DNA from: Poriferisodalis sp965198245 | Lineage (GTDB): Bacteria > Actinomycetota > Acidimicrobiia > Acidimicrobiales > Poriferisodalaceae | DNA length: 64,000 nucleotides | Assembly: GCF_965198245.1 (NCBI RefSeq) | Contig: NZ_OZ240249.1 | Location: 1,736,001 to 1,800,000, forward strand | Direction of reading: 5' to 3' | Shown: piece after piece, positions 1-8,710 of the stretch | Numbering within the stretch: the first letter of the stretch is position 1 | How the letters are laid out: each line of letters opens with the position of its first letter | The notes under the pieces: model-generated | Seen by the model: the letters and a program-made list of their open reading frames with translations, nothing else | What the model was told of the DNA's origin: nothing | Database searches by the model: none | Position numbers and translations under genes: made by a program

Positions 1-2330
1 CCTGATTGCACGCTGCGGGACACGGCGGCATCACCCGACACCGAACCGTCTGCGGTCTCGTCAACCGGTGTCAGATCGATGAACAGGTCCCCGTTGGCGT
101 CCACCCAGAGCTGATCGCCGGGACGCGCCACGACGGTCGTAGTGAGTTCCTCGACCAGGGCTGGCCCGACGATGGTGTGGCCCCGCTGCAGCAGCTCGCC
201 GTCGAAGACTGGCGTGTCACACCAACCGAACGGACCGTGCCACACCGAACGCGTCTCGATGGGTTGGGGAGCACCACTTGCCACGGGTGTTTCGGTGGTC
301 GCGACGTCACCGGTGGAGGCCCTCGCCACAAGGCGAAGCGAGGCGACCATGATTGTGCCGTCGGGCTGGACGTGGCCGTACAGCCGTTGGTACTCGGCTT
401 CGAAGGCGGCCCGGACTGCGGCGGCGTCGACTGTGGACCCGCTTCCCCTCGGCCCGGGCTGTACGTGAGCCGGAACGCGAATGGACCAGAGCTGGCCTGG
501 GTGGTGCAGTTCCAGCTCGCAGTCGAGGGTCACCTGGCCGGAAGCGAAGCCCTCACCGCTCATCACCGCGAGCGCTTGAGCGCGCAGGGCCTCGAATCCA
601 GCATCGATCTCGGCGAGGTCGAGCTCATCCAGCGAGCCCATCAGGAATCGCGTGAAGTCCTGGCGTACGTCGGAGTGCAGCATCCCAATGGCACACAGCG
701 CACCCGCATCGCGGGGCACATAGACGCGATCGCATCCAAGGCCCGCGGCCACCGAAGCGCCGTGCATCGGTCCGGCGCCTCCCGCAGCCACCATCGTGAA
801 GCGCCGTGGCGAGTGTCCCCGCTCGATCGAGATGTGCTCGGTAGCGCTGAGCAGGTGCTGCTCAACGACCTCGACGATGCCGGCCGCTGCCTCTTCGATC
901 GTCATTCCGAGCGGTTCGGCCACGTGGGTGCGGATTGCTTCTCGGGCCGCGTCGATGTCGAGATCCAGGGTGCCGCCCGCGGATTTACCGGGGCGAAGCC
1001 GACCCAGGACCAGCTGTGCATCGGTGACGGTCGGCAGCGTGCCGCCATGGCCATAGCAAGCGGGACCGGGATCGGCGCCAGCGCCCTGCGGCCCCACGTA
1101 CAGCAGGCCGGCCTCGTCGACTCCCGCGATGGTCCCGCCTCCCGCGCCGATCGTGTGGATGTCGATGGCAGGAGTGGAGACGTGGTAGCCCGCGATCATG
1201 ATGTCGTCGCGGGTGTCCACCTCGCCGCCGGACATGAGCATCACATCGCATGAGGTTCCCCCGATCTCCATCGAGATGAGGTTCCCGGGCAGGGCGAGAC
1301 TGCTTGCAGTTCTGCCATTGGAGACCACACTCTGTGCATTCTTGCCGCCTGAGGCGGCATTATTGCCGTGAGAAACAGTGGACGCGTCTGCATTGCTGAC
1401 CAACGCTGCGTCCACGGCGTCGCGGTACAGGTTCAGCGCGCCCACGGCGGCTGCGGGGCCGCTGAGCAGCAGGTTCACGGGCCGTCCCGACACCTGATCG
1501 ACAGACGCAGCACCGCCGTTCGACTGCACCAGCAGGATCGCGTGACGCAATCCGGCTGCCGCCAGCTCATCGTTCAGCGAACGCAGGTAGGACACGATCT
1601 TCGGTGACAGCGTGGCGTTCACGACGGCGGTGGAGGTGCGCTCGTACTCGCCCATGAGCGGTGAGACCGCAGCCGAGGTCGTCACCCATGTGCCGTCCCA
1701 CTGCTCCCGCACGGCTTCGGCAGCGGCGCGCTCGTGTGAGTCGTTCACGAACGAGTTCATGAACGCGATGGCGACCGCCTCGACGTCGTGGCTGGCGAAG
1801 TGCTCAAGCACCGGGCCGAGCCCGCTCAGGTCCACCGGTTGGTGCTCGGCGCCGTCGGAATTGATGCGCCCGGGAACCGTGGCGCGCAGGTACCGGGGCA
1901 CCAGCACGGGCGCGTACGGGGCACGGTGGTTCCACTGGTCCTCGCGCATCCCGCGGCGAATCTCCAGCGTGTCGCGGAATCCCTCGGTTCCGATCAGCCC
2001 CACGACGGCGCCCGTGCCCTCGAGCATGGTGTTGGTGGCGACAGTGGAGCCGTGGACGAACAGCGAGCAGCCGGTGAGCACATCGCCCAGCGGCATGCCG
2101 AGATCCACGGCCACGCGTGCAAGCGCGGCGTGTACTCCCCGGCTGGGATCTGCAGGCACTGAGGGCACCTTCGCCACCCACGTTGCGCCCTGCGCGTCAG
2201 CCAGGACCAGGTCGGTGAAAGTGCCTCCGACGTCCACGCCGATCCGCCATGGCGCAGCAGGCCGCCGCGGTGGGCGGGCAGTACCGCCAGTAGAGCTGTC
2301 GCTTGCAGGAGGCGTGGTGGACTTGCTCAC
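1..2330 (-). CDS. hyuA: N-methylhydantoinase A / 5-oxoprolinase family subunit (partial, 3' end outside window)
   Basis: ATP-dependent hydantoinase/oxoprolinase alpha-type subunit, which opens hydantoin or 5-oxoproline-like rings together with a HyuB partner. Read from a GTG at 2330, the frame stays open to the window edge (about 776 codons). The ASKHA nucleotide-binding motif DVGGTFTD is at residues 33-40, followed by a VHGSTVATNT stretch and a second phosphate-binding motif (EIGGTSCDV). GAGGGTIAGVDE and GPACYGHGG, typical of the HyuA core, follow. Oddity: between the LLLSGPAA block and EIGGTSCDV the protein carries roughly 40 extra Ser/Asn/Ala-rich residues encoded by a palindromic repeat (1325-1363), without breaking the frame. 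The HyuB gene would be expected to the left, outside the window. The exact start is uncertain; no other start is obvious upstream. Confidence 0.9.
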   Translation of the reverse strand, partial: MSKSTTPPASDSSTGGTARPPRRPAAPWRIGVDVGGTFTDLVLADAQGATWVAKVPSVPADPSRGVHAALARVAVDLGMPLGDVLTGCSLFVHGSTVATNTMLEGTGAVVGLIGTEGFRDTLEIRRGMREDQWNHRAPYAPVLVPRYLRATVPGRINSDGAEHQPVDLSGLGPVLEHFASHDVEAVAIAFMNSFVNDSHERAAAEAVREQWDGTWVTTSAAVSPLMGEYERTSTAVVNATLSPKIVSYLRSLNDELAAAGLRHAILLVQSNGGAASVDQVSGRPVNLLLSGPAAAVGALNLYRDAVDAALVSNADASTVSHGNNAASGGKNAQSVVSNGRTASSLALPGNLISMEIGGTSCDVMLMSGGEVDTRDDIMIAGYHVSTPAIDIHTIGAGGGTIAGVDEAGLLYVGPQGAGADPGPACYGHGGTLPTVTDAQLVLGRLRPGKSAGGTLDLDIDAAREAIRTHVAEPLGMTIEEAAAGIVEVVEQHLLSATEHISIERGHSPRRFTMVAAGGAGPMHGASVAAGLGCDRVYVPRDAGALCAIGMLHSDVRQDFTRFLMGSLDELDLAEIDAGFEALRAQALAVMSGEGFASGQVTLDCELELHHPGQLWSIRVPAHVQPGPRGSGSTVDAAAVRAAFEAEYQRLYGHVQPDGTIMVASLRLVARASTGDVATTETPVASGAPQPIETRSVWHGPFGWCDTPVFDGELLQRGHTIVGPALVEELTTTVVARPGDQLWVDANGDLFIDLTPVDETADGSVSGDAAVSRSVQS
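1325..1363 (-). repeat. Palindromic repeat, copy 1, inside hyuA
   Basis: A near-perfect palindrome (TGCCGCCT-G-AGGCGGCA, 1343-1359) with conserved flanks. Read on the minus strand it aligns with a second copy at 6576-6617 on the plus strand: both have ATGCCGCC, a 3-base loop ending in CA, GGCGGCAA, then TGC(A/G)CA and a GAGTG(T/C)G tail. This copy is translated as part of hyuA and keeps its frame. Confidence 0.6.
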
Positions 2331-2480
2331 ACGCCCAGTCTCGCACCCTTGGCCTCGACTCGGCTCACGAAACCCGCAGCCGCACTCGCGGCACACCACG
2401 CGCTGCCGGTCGGGCGTCTGCACACGCATCAAATGTGATGAGTCAGTCGTCGTATTCGGTGACAAGGTGACAGGTGGATG

Positions 2481-3572
2481 TCACGCAATGGGCAAGTGAA
2501 TTGAGTCGAGGGATTGACCCGTGATGCGCCTATACAGCCTGATTGCCTGATCGTCCGTGAGGCTTGCGATGAAATCGGCGGCGCGACGCGCTGAATGGCA
2601 TTCCAGATAGAACTTGCGGTCAAAAAAGGGCGTATTGAGCGGCGTAGAATTCGGTCCGCTCTTGGAGCCGATATCGCAATAGGCATCAAACAATTCCGTG
2701 ATGATCCGCCTATGGCCATACCGCTGAGCGTTCAGGCTTGGAGCGTCGATGACGTATTTTCGCGTTAGGTATTTTAGAATCTCGGCGAGTGTCCGGCCTT
2801 CAGGCTGAACCATGACTTCGCCGTCCTCGTCCATGATGAGCGTTAGAAGCGGGATGAGGTTGGCACGGTAGAAGTCCTCAAGATCATGGACCGCATATGT
2901 AACATCATCAGCCCAGTCCATGATTTCGGCCTCCAGACTCCGTTGATTCTCGTCTGCGGGCTGAAGTTCCATCGCGAATTTGAAGTCTTCAAGCTCGGTT
3001 TCGTATGCGCTCCACTTCTTGCTGCGATCGCTGTCGATCCTAGGGTGGTTGTTCGAATCCAGATCCCTTAGCCATGGGTACTTCAACACAGCGCGCAAGG
3101 TTGCCCGCGTCAGATCTAGGCCTGGAGGTGTATCGGGATCAGCTTTCGTGAACGCAAGCTTTGTTATGACTCGAAAACTCTGTGCATTGCCCTCAAATCC
3201 ATCATGGCACCCTTCATTGCGTACCAGTTCGTCAAGTGTGCGTTCGGTTGCATGGCCGAATGGCGGGTGGCCAATATCGTGCGCCAGGGCAGCCGCTTCG
3301 GCCACTTCCGGATCTAGGCCGCCCAAATGGTCGATTTGCTGGGGTTGAAACTTGCGGTGAGTGTATTCAGCCAGCCGACGGGCGATCTGTCCGACCTTCA
3401 TGGAATGTGTTAGGCGGTTATGAAAGGTGAGGCCCTCATGTGCTCCGACAACTTGTGTTACGCCTAGGAGCCGTCGGAAGGGATCGCAATACAACACTCG
3501 ATCACGATCACGGGCCCCATTTGGGCGAGGGTCGTCGGGTGAAGCGCTGTCGTGCCGTCGGTGTTCGCGCAC
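2481..3572 (-). CDS. dgt: dGTPase-like HD-domain triphosphohydrolase
   Basis: Predicted deoxyguanosinetriphosphate triphosphohydrolase, hydrolysing dGTP (or related dNTPs) to the nucleoside and tripolyphosphate; cytoplasmic. The 363-residue product has the family opening DRDRVLYCDPFRRL, the metal-binding histidine in NRLTHSMKV (His56) and the HD pair in AHDIGHPPFGH (His98-Asp99). A GNAQSFRV block follows, as in Dgt proteins. The GTG start at 3572 is the first usable start after a same-frame TAG at 3600-3602 that ends the preceding small gene. The two genes form a likely operon 27 bp apart. It is shorter than E. coli Dgt and closer to the actinobacterial dGTPase-like group; substrate preference is not visible from sequence. 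Confidence 0.88.
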   Translation of the reverse strand: MREHRRHDSASPDDPRPNGARDRDRVLYCDPFRRLLGVTQVVGAHEGLTFHNRLTHSMKVGQIARRLAEYTHRKFQPQQIDHLGGLDPEVAEAAALAHDIGHPPFGHATERTLDELVRNEGCHDGFEGNAQSFRVITKLAFTKADPDTPPGLDLTRATLRAVLKYPWLRDLDSNNHPRIDSDRSKKWSAYETELEDFKFAMELQPADENQRSLEAEIMDWADDVTYAVHDLEDFYRANLIPLLTLIMDEDGEVMVQPEGRTLAEILKYLTRKYVIDAPSLNAQRYGHRRIITELFDAYCDIGSKSGPNSTPLNTPFFDRKFYLECHSARRAADFIASLTDDQAIRLYRRITGQSLDSIHLPIA

Positions 3573-3599
3573 TCGAATGTCCCGGCTGCTCGCCGTGAG

Positions 3600-3803
3600 C
3601 TACTTGACGAGTTGGGGGACGAGGCCTGGACCCAAGGTGACGGTGTGCTCGGAGAGCATCTTGTAGAAGCGACGTTGCAGCGCCGGAAGGTCAGCATCTG
3701 CTTGCTTGCCCGCCTCTCGAAGCCATCCTCCGTCGCAATCGAGATGATTCTCAATTGCATTGCGGATGGCCTCATCGATGACTTGCGCTCGCTCATCAGT
3801 CAC
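3600..3803 (-). CDS. Small conserved-looking protein upstream of dgt
   Basis: A 67-residue acidic protein starting at a GTG with a good ribosome-binding site (GGAGGCGGAGG just upstream). It is rich in charged residues with no membrane segment and no motif I recognise. It ends in TAG, and the dgt frame continues in the same phase after that stop, so the two are an operon pair separated only by 27 bp. Function unknown. Support for reality is the Shine-Dalgarno, the codon bias (GC-rich third positions) and the tight spacing. Confidence 0.55.
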   Translation of the reverse strand: MTDERAQVIDEAIRNAIENHLDCDGGWLREAGKQADADLPALQRRFYKMLSEHTVTLGPGLVPQLVK

Positions 3804-4031
3804 GGTGACCTCCGCCTCCTCGTCCGTTCCCCGGGCGACCCGCGTCGTCCGGAGCCGCTGCGCCGAACTGTACCGGCGACGCGAGCGGCCAGAGCGGAAA
3901 TCTTGGACTGCCGTGCGGTCGTGTGAGGAACCGTACGTCAGGCGCTTTTCTGACCTTGCGTGGCCGCAAGACGCGCCCCCTGCGGGGGACCGGTGCCAGA
4001 CTTGGCCGATGTTTGAGCAAGCTCAGCGCCG

Positions 4032-5363
4032 ATGACCGTCCGGGCAACCCTGGCGGGGCCATGGTCCACGGATCACTCCGCGGCGCTGTACCGGCGGGCG
4101 CAGCAGTCGATCACCGATGGAACGTCGCGGGCAACGCTGCTTCGCAAAGGCCATCCCATCTACGTCGACCACGGCGAGGGCGCATGGGTGACCGATGTCG
4201 ACGGCAACCGCTACTTGGACTGCAACAACAACTTCGCATCGATCATCGTCGGGCACGCCGACCCGGCGATTGGCGCTGCCGTGCAGGCACGCATGGCTCG
4301 GGGGACTGCATTCTCGCTGCCCAACGACGCCGAGATCGAACTGGCGGAGCTGCTGTGCGGCCGGGTGGAGAGCTTCGACCTCATCCGCTTCTGCAATTCG
4401 GGGACCGAGGCCGTGATGGGTGTGCTCAAGGCCGCCCGCGCCTACACCGGACGGCCGAATGTCATCAAGGTGGAGGGCGCATATCACGGCACGTACGACC
4501 ACGCTGAAGCCAGCCAGTCACCCGATCCCACCAACTGGGGCGATGCTGCGGCGCCCGCCACCGTGCGTTACGCCGTCGGCACGCCCGTGTCGGTCGAAGA
4601 CGAAGTCGGCATCATCTCATTCAATGATGCCGAGGGTGCCCGCACAGCAATCCGACGCGGCGGTGATCGGCTGGCGGCCGTGCTGCTCGACGTCATGCCG
4701 AACCGTGTGGGGATGCCCGCCATCGATCCGGAGTTCATCGCAGCGATTCGCGAGACCACCCGGGAGGTGGGAGCGCTGTTCGTGCTCGATGAGGTGATCT
4801 CGTTCCGACTCGGTTACGGCGGGGCACAGACGAAGCTGGGCATCGACCCCGACCTCACGTCACTGGCCAAGATCATCGGCGGGGGCTTTCCGGTGGGTGC
4901 CATTGCTGGCCGCGAGGGGCCCATGTCGATGTTCACTCGCGTGTCGGGCGACCGGGCCAAGGTTCCATCAAGCGGCACCTTCGCCGCCAATCCCATCTCG
5001 ATGACTGCCGGACACGCCGCGATGGCCCAGCTCGACCGGGAGGCGTTCGCTCGGCTGGACAAGATCGGTGAAGAGGTACGGACCGGGCTGCGGCCGATCT
5101 TCGACGGCGCAGGCCTCGACTGGCAGGTCACCGGTGCCGGCAGTCTGTTCCGGGTGCATCCGCACAACCGCACCATCCGCAACTACCGCGACTCGCACCT
5201 GTCGAGCGATGAGGCGACTGAGATCACCGAGTTCGGCCTGCGCATGCAAGCCCACGGCGTCTATTTCATTGCCGAGAGCCTGGGCTGTTTGAACCTGGCC
5301 ACCAGCGATGACGACGTCGATCACTTCCTCGCGGCCGCAGAAGCGTCGCTGCCGAGCCCATAA
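4032..5363 (+). CDS. Class III PLP-dependent aminotransferase (glutamate-1-semialdehyde aminomutase-like)
   Basis: A 443-residue fold-type I aminotransferase of the HemL/ornithine aminotransferase class. Visible blocks are the N-terminal DVDGNRYLDC segment, FCNSGTEAVMGVLKAAR (cofactor phosphate site), GAYHGTYD, LDEVISFR with the PLP-pyridine Asp, and the Schiff-base lysine in LAKIIGGGFPVGA. It resembles HemL, but the role is probably catabolic. The next gene, 10 bp downstream, is a Rieske oxygenase alpha subunit, so the pair may handle an amine-containing substrate; that is inference. A heavily deleted paralogue lies 1.4 kb downstream (6721-7002). The ATG at 4032 is preferred because the homologous start region aligns with the pseudogene. 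Confidence 0.85.
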   Translation: MTVRATLAGPWSTDHSAALYRRAQQSITDGTSRATLLRKGHPIYVDHGEGAWVTDVDGNRYLDCNNNFASIIVGHADPAIGAAVQARMARGTAFSLPNDAEIELAELLCGRVESFDLIRFCNSGTEAVMGVLKAARAYTGRPNVIKVEGAYHGTYDHAEASQSPDPTNWGDAAAPATVRYAVGTPVSVEDEVGIISFNDAEGARTAIRRGGDRLAAVLLDVMPNRVGMPAIDPEFIAAIRETTREVGALFVLDEVISFRLGYGGAQTKLGIDPDLTSLAKIIGGGFPVGAIAGREGPMSMFTRVSGDRAKVPSSGTFAANPISMTAGHAAMAQLDREAFARLDKIGEEVRTGLRPIFDGAGLDWQVTGAGSLFRVHPHNRTIRNYRDSHLSSDEATEITEFGLRMQAHGVYFIAESLGCLNLATSDDDVDHFLAAAEASLPSP

Positions 5364-5373
5364 TTCTCCTCAT

Positions 5374-6519
5374 ATGCCGAACGATCGCAGCACCGGGGAA
5401 GCCGAAGCCGGGATCTTCGTCGGCTACAACCTCGATCCGACCCAGTCGATGTCGCTGCACGCCGATGCCTACACCGAGGACCGCTGGCACGAACTCGAGC
5501 AGCGCGAGGTGTTCGCCCGTAGCTGGCAATGGGTTGGCCACGTCGAGCCACTGCGCGAACCCGGCGACTACACGGCGCTGGACGTCGCGGGCATGCCAAT
5601 CGCCGTGGTGCGAGGCGACGACGGTGTGCTGCGGGCCTTCTACAACGTCTGCCAGCACCGGGCCCATGCGCTGTTGACGGGCACGGGCCATACCGGCAGC
5701 ATCGTGTGCCCGTACCACGGCTGGGCCTACGACCTGTCGGGCAGTCTGCACCGGGCCCGCCACACCGACGACGTCGCCGGCTTCGACCCATCCGTTATCT
5801 GCCTCAAAGAAGTGCAAGCAGAAGAGTTCGGCGGCTTCGTGTATGTCAATCTCGACCCGTCAGCCGCACCGCTGTCCACTCAGGCCGGAGGGCTCGGCGA
5901 CGAAATCGCTCAGTGGGCGCCCGATGTGGACGACCTCACCCACGTCCGCCGCTTCGGTTACGACATCGCCTCCAACTGGAAGAACGTGGTCGACAATTTC
6001 CTCGAGTGCTACCACTGCCACATCGCCCACCCCGACTTCGTGACGCTGGTGGAGATGGACACCTACCGCGTCGACACCCACGGCATCTACTCCAGCCACA
6101 TGGCCCGAGCCGGCCATTCGGCCAATGCCGCCTACGACGTCGATGGCTCCAGCGTGAAGGATCTCGCGGTGTGGTGGCTGTGGCCCAACACCTGCCTGAT
6201 GCGCTACCCGGGCCGTGGCAACTTCAGCGTCATGCACATCGTCCCGGCGGGGCCTGAGCGCACCCTCGAAACCATCGACTTCTACTTCGAAACAGCAGAG
6301 CTGACCCCCGCTGACATCGAGTCGATGCGCTACATCGACGAGGTGTTGCAGCCTGAGGATGTCGCGTTGGTCGAGAGCGTGCAGCGAGGCATGCGCACGC
6401 CGGCATTCACCCAGGGCCGCCTCGTGTGCGACCCAGGCGGCTCGGGCCTGTCCGAGCACGGACTGCACCATTTCCATGGGCTAGTGCTGGATGCCTACCG
6501 CCGCGCTGGCACCGCCTAG
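5374..6519 (+). CDS. Rieske non-heme iron oxygenase, alpha subunit
   Basis: A 381-residue ring-hydroxylating-type oxygenase large subunit. The Rieske [2Fe-2S] cluster ligands are CQH (Cys93, His95) and CPYH (Cys112, His115). The catalytic mononuclear iron site is seen in NFLECYHCHIAHPDF (His214 and His219). The layout is closest to the choline monooxygenase / glycine-betaine or carnitine oxygenase branch rather than to biphenyl-type dioxygenases. No reductase or ferredoxin gene is adjacent; the mini-ferredoxin at 57 kb is far away. The ATG at 5374 leaves a 10-bp gap after the aminotransferase stop; an upstream start at 5308 would overlap it and adds non-homologous residues. Probably co-transcribed with the aminotransferase. 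Confidence 0.87.
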   Translation: MPNDRSTGEAEAGIFVGYNLDPTQSMSLHADAYTEDRWHELEQREVFARSWQWVGHVEPLREPGDYTALDVAGMPIAVVRGDDGVLRAFYNVCQHRAHALLTGTGHTGSIVCPYHGWAYDLSGSLHRARHTDDVAGFDPSVICLKEVQAEEFGGFVYVNLDPSAAPLSTQAGGLGDEIAQWAPDVDDLTHVRRFGYDIASNWKNVVDNFLECYHCHIAHPDFVTLVEMDTYRVDTHGIYSSHMARAGHSANAAYDVDGSSVKDLAVWWLWPNTCLMRYPGRGNFSVMHIVPAGPERTLETIDFYFETAELTPADIESMRYIDEVLQPEDVALVESVQRGMRTPAFTQGRLVCDPGGSGLSEHGLHHFHGLVLDAYRRAGTA

Positions 6520-6575
6520 AGCGCTAACGGAGCGGCGGCGATGCCTGCCTGCCTCGACCGCCCCGACTTTGTGCA

Positions 6576-6617
6576 GAAATGCCGCCACAGGCGGCAAATC
6601 TGCGCAAAGAGTGCGCG
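6576..6617 (+). repeat. Palindromic repeat, copy 2, intergenic
   Basis: TGCCGCC-ACA-GGCGGCA (6580-6596) with flanks matching the copy inside hyuA (1325-1363, opposite strand). It sits in the 200-bp gap between the Rieske oxygenase stop and the aminotransferase pseudogene. It could fold into a GC-rich hairpin but has no T tract. Confidence 0.55.
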
Positions 6618-6720
6618 ACAGTCGTTCCCTGAGCCGTGACCGTTCCGCGCAGCCTCCGCAGCTCTCGCAGGCGATCACGCGACCCCGTCGTGCGTTGGAT
6701 GGGTCTGCGACACTGAGCCG

Positions 6721-7002
6721 ATGGCGGAACGAATCGGGTCCCAGGTCGGCGGCCAGCGCTCAGAGGCACAGTCCGCTGCGCTGTATGCCCGCGCACGGCA
6801 GTGGATTCCTGACGGTGTGTCCCGAGCGACGCTGCTGCGGACACCGAACCCGATCTACGTCGATCACGGCGAGGGCGCATAGGTGACCGATGTCGACGGC
6901 AACCGCTACCTGGACTGCAACAACAACTTCACCTCGCTCATCATGGGGCACGCCGACATCGACCATCTTCTGGCAGCCGCCACGGCCGCGCTGCCGAGCT
7001 GA
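6721..7002 (+). pseudogene. Internally deleted aminotransferase pseudogene
   Basis: The reading from the ATG at 6721 aligns with the start of the aminotransferase at 4032: SRATLLR, then PIYVDHGEGA, then VTDVDGNRYLDCNNNF. Where the intact gene has Trp (TGG) after GEGA there is a TAG stop at 6880-6882. After GHAD the sequence jumps to IDHLLAAATAALPS and a TGA, matching the last 14 residues of the intact gene (VDHFLAAAEASLPS). About 340 central codons, including the PLP lysine, are gone. The junction has a short shared GAC, consistent with a microhomology deletion. No function is expected. Confidence 0.88.
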
Positions 7003-7114
7003 GTCCCGGCCGCGGTCGATGTTCGAACGTGCACGCTTGGGTTGGCAGCTCATCGGAGCGTCGTGGCGTCTACGCCGGCGGGCCTCTTTGCAGTGGCCTA
7101 GGTAGGCTACATTC

Positions 7115-7366
7115 ATGGCGCTTTCGGAGACTACGACCCTTCGTGTTCCCAGGGAGTTGCGGGACGAGATCTCTCGACTGGCTGAGCTGCGAGGCACAAC
7201 GATGCTCCGTGTCGTCACCGATGCGGTGAGTCGGCTCGGCCGTGAGGAATGGTGGTTGTCGGTTCGCGACGCGCTTGGTGGATTGGACGCCGCGCAAACG
7301 GCCTCGTATCTGGCGGAGAGTGCGGGCTTGGACGCGGCGGTGGCGGATGGTCTCGATGGTCCGTGA
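7115..7366 (+). CDS. Ribbon-helix-helix antitoxin (MazE/VapB-like)
   Basis: An 83-residue protein whose first 40 residues look like a ribbon-helix-helix operator-binding domain (TTTLRVPRELRDEISRLAELRG). An acidic/alanine-rich tail follows, presumably binding the toxin. It overlaps the MazF-like toxin by 11 bp, the usual antitoxin-first order. Likely autoregulatory together with the toxin. Antitoxin class is inferred from position as much as from sequence. Confidence 0.75.
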   Translation: MALSETTTLRVPRELRDEISRLAELRGTTMLRVVTDAVSRLGREEWWLSVRDALGGLDAAQTASYLAESAGLDAAVADGLDGP

Positions 7367-7712
7367 GGGACACCTGATCCGTGGCGATATCTGGCTGGTC
7401 GACTTCGGCACGGACCCACAGGATCCCGAACAGGCCTTCAGGCGCCCGGCGCTCATCGTGTCCGACGACCGGTTGCACCATCCAAATCTGCAGATGGTCA
7501 TCGTGATCCCGGGAACGTCTGCGATTCGTGGGATCCCATTGCATCCGGCGTTCTCCCCGGACAGCAACAATGGCCTGACCGCCGAGACGGCGTTCCAAGT
7601 CGAGCAGGTACGAGCCGTATCGACCGCTCGCCTTGTCGAGAGGCTTGGACGACTCGATGCGCTTGGGCTCGAGGCGATCGACGAGATAATGCGAAACGCA
7701 CTCCGCCTGTAG
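7356..7712 (+). CDS. MazF/PemK-family endoribonuclease toxin
   Basis: A 118-residue PemK/MazF-fold protein. The family signature IRGDIWLVDFG opens it, then RRPALIVSDD and VIVIPGTSAI; mRNA-cleaving toxins of this group place catalytic Arg and Thr/Ser in these strands. The C-terminal VSTARLVERLGRL and LGLEAIDEI fit the family's last helix. The ATG at 7356 overlaps the antitoxin end by 11 bp, indicating coupled translation. Earlier in-frame starts would run deep into the antitoxin gene and are rejected. Full length for the family, so probably active. Confidence 0.87.
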   Translation: MVREGHLIRGDIWLVDFGTDPQDPEQAFRRPALIVSDDRLHHPNLQMVIVIPGTSAIRGIPLHPAFSPDSNNGLTAETAFQVEQVRAVSTARLVERLGRLDALGLEAIDEIMRNALRL

Positions 7713-7831
7713 CCGGTCCCGCTCCGCCGACGAGGCGACCCACCTGTGCCGAGAACGGCAATACCCCGGGCGCATGCCACGAAGGCATTTGCGACACCGG
7801 GGAATTGCGGTCAAGCGTACGCTCACTCGCC

Positions 7832-8554
7832 GTGGAATTCAACCATCGAGTCGAGCAAGCGATCTCGACACCACGGCTCGGCACCTTTCGTCATCAAGCG
7901 TCGTCCGACGATCACGCTTGGGCGTTGTACCGATGGAACATCGATCTGGCAGCGGCGGTCGCGCCACTTGCTGCGGATCTCGAGGTGACGCTTCGCAACA
8001 CGATCCATAATCGACTCGCCGATCATTTTGGTCGTGCCGACTGGTGGGCCTCGAGCTCGCTGCTGCTCGACGACATCACGGCTGCGATGCTGACTGAGGT
8101 CGTCCGCAAGCATCAGAAGAAGATCACCAAGGGCACCTTCGGACCGGGAAAAGTCATCGCCGACTCCACGCTCGGTGTATGGGTGCACTTGTTGGGACGG
8201 GGTGGGCAAAGTGCTCTCGGGCGCGCGATCGACTACGAAACGAATCTCTGGCGCCCGGCACTTCGCTTTGGCTTCTCGAAGGGCACCACCACTGCTTCAG
8301 GTCGAGAAGGGAGGCCCGCCCGAGCCGAGGTGCATAATCGCGCCGCACTGTTCCAGCGCCTTCGCAACCGGGCTGTGCATCACGAACCGATTCTCAACGG
8401 CATCCAGATCCCCGGTTCGAACACGGTTGTCGCGCTCGACGACGTGTGGGAGCAATCGCTCGAACTCCTGCACTGGATGAGCCCGGATCTAGCGGAACTC
8501 CACCGAGGGCAGAGCGCTATCTTCGATCTGCTGCAGCACCGGCCTCAGCCATGA
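7832..8554 (+). CDS. Abi-like (abortive-infection-related) protein
   Basis: A 240-residue protein resembling actinobacterial Abi-like proteins. It has an N-terminal AWALYRWNIDLAAAV segment, a LEVTLRNTIHNRL helix, the GRADWW stretch and, near the C-terminus, RLRNRAVHHEPI, the conserved R-N-x3-H-H motif of the group. This Rx4-5H arrangement is HEPN-like and may be a ribonuclease site, which is inference. It lies directly after the MazEF-like pair, so the two may form a small defence cluster. The GTG at 7832 is chosen over a TTG at 7805; the start is uncertain. A fragment of a related gene is at 33207-33409. Confidence 0.6.
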   Translation: MEFNHRVEQAISTPRLGTFRHQASSDDHAWALYRWNIDLAAAVAPLAADLEVTLRNTIHNRLADHFGRADWWASSSLLLDDITAAMLTEVVRKHQKKITKGTFGPGKVIADSTLGVWVHLLGRGGQSALGRAIDYETNLWRPALRFGFSKGTTTASGREGRPARAEVHNRAALFQRLRNRAVHHEPILNGIQIPGSNTVVALDDVWEQSLELLHWMSPDLAELHRGQSAIFDLLQHRPQP

Positions 8555-8568
8555 TGGCGAATTCGGGT

Positions 8569-8625
8569 GCTTTCGGCGGCAATGGAGTCCCCGGAACCGT
8601 CCCTGCTTCGGCGAACGGCCGGAGT
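8569..8625 (+). repeat. Dispersed repeat, copy A
   Basis: About 56 bp containing CCCCGGAACCGTC, TGCTTCGGC and AACGGCCGG in this order. The same blocks at nearly the same spacing occur on the minus strand at 33078-33142. It lies in the gap between the Abi-like gene and the amidase, while the other copy lies beside an Abi-like fragment. Confidence 0.6.
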
Positions 8626-8710
8626 TCGGCCTGTCATCGCAGGAAGTTGCATTGGGGAGCCCCGCAGTCAGCCCCTGAAGCAGCCGCCGGTTGCTCCTAG
8701 TGTCGGCGCG

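Noticed and set aside
6..1253. Long open frame on the plus strand, 415 codons
   Set aside because: It is antisense to the clearly homologous hyuA frame; its translation has no family features and is Arg/His-rich, as expected for a GC-skewed shadow.
3600..3602. TAG between the small gene and dgt in the same frame, suggesting readthrough fusion
   Set aside because: dGTPases do not need the extra domain, a GTG start follows 27 bp later, and the small gene has its own ribosome-binding site.
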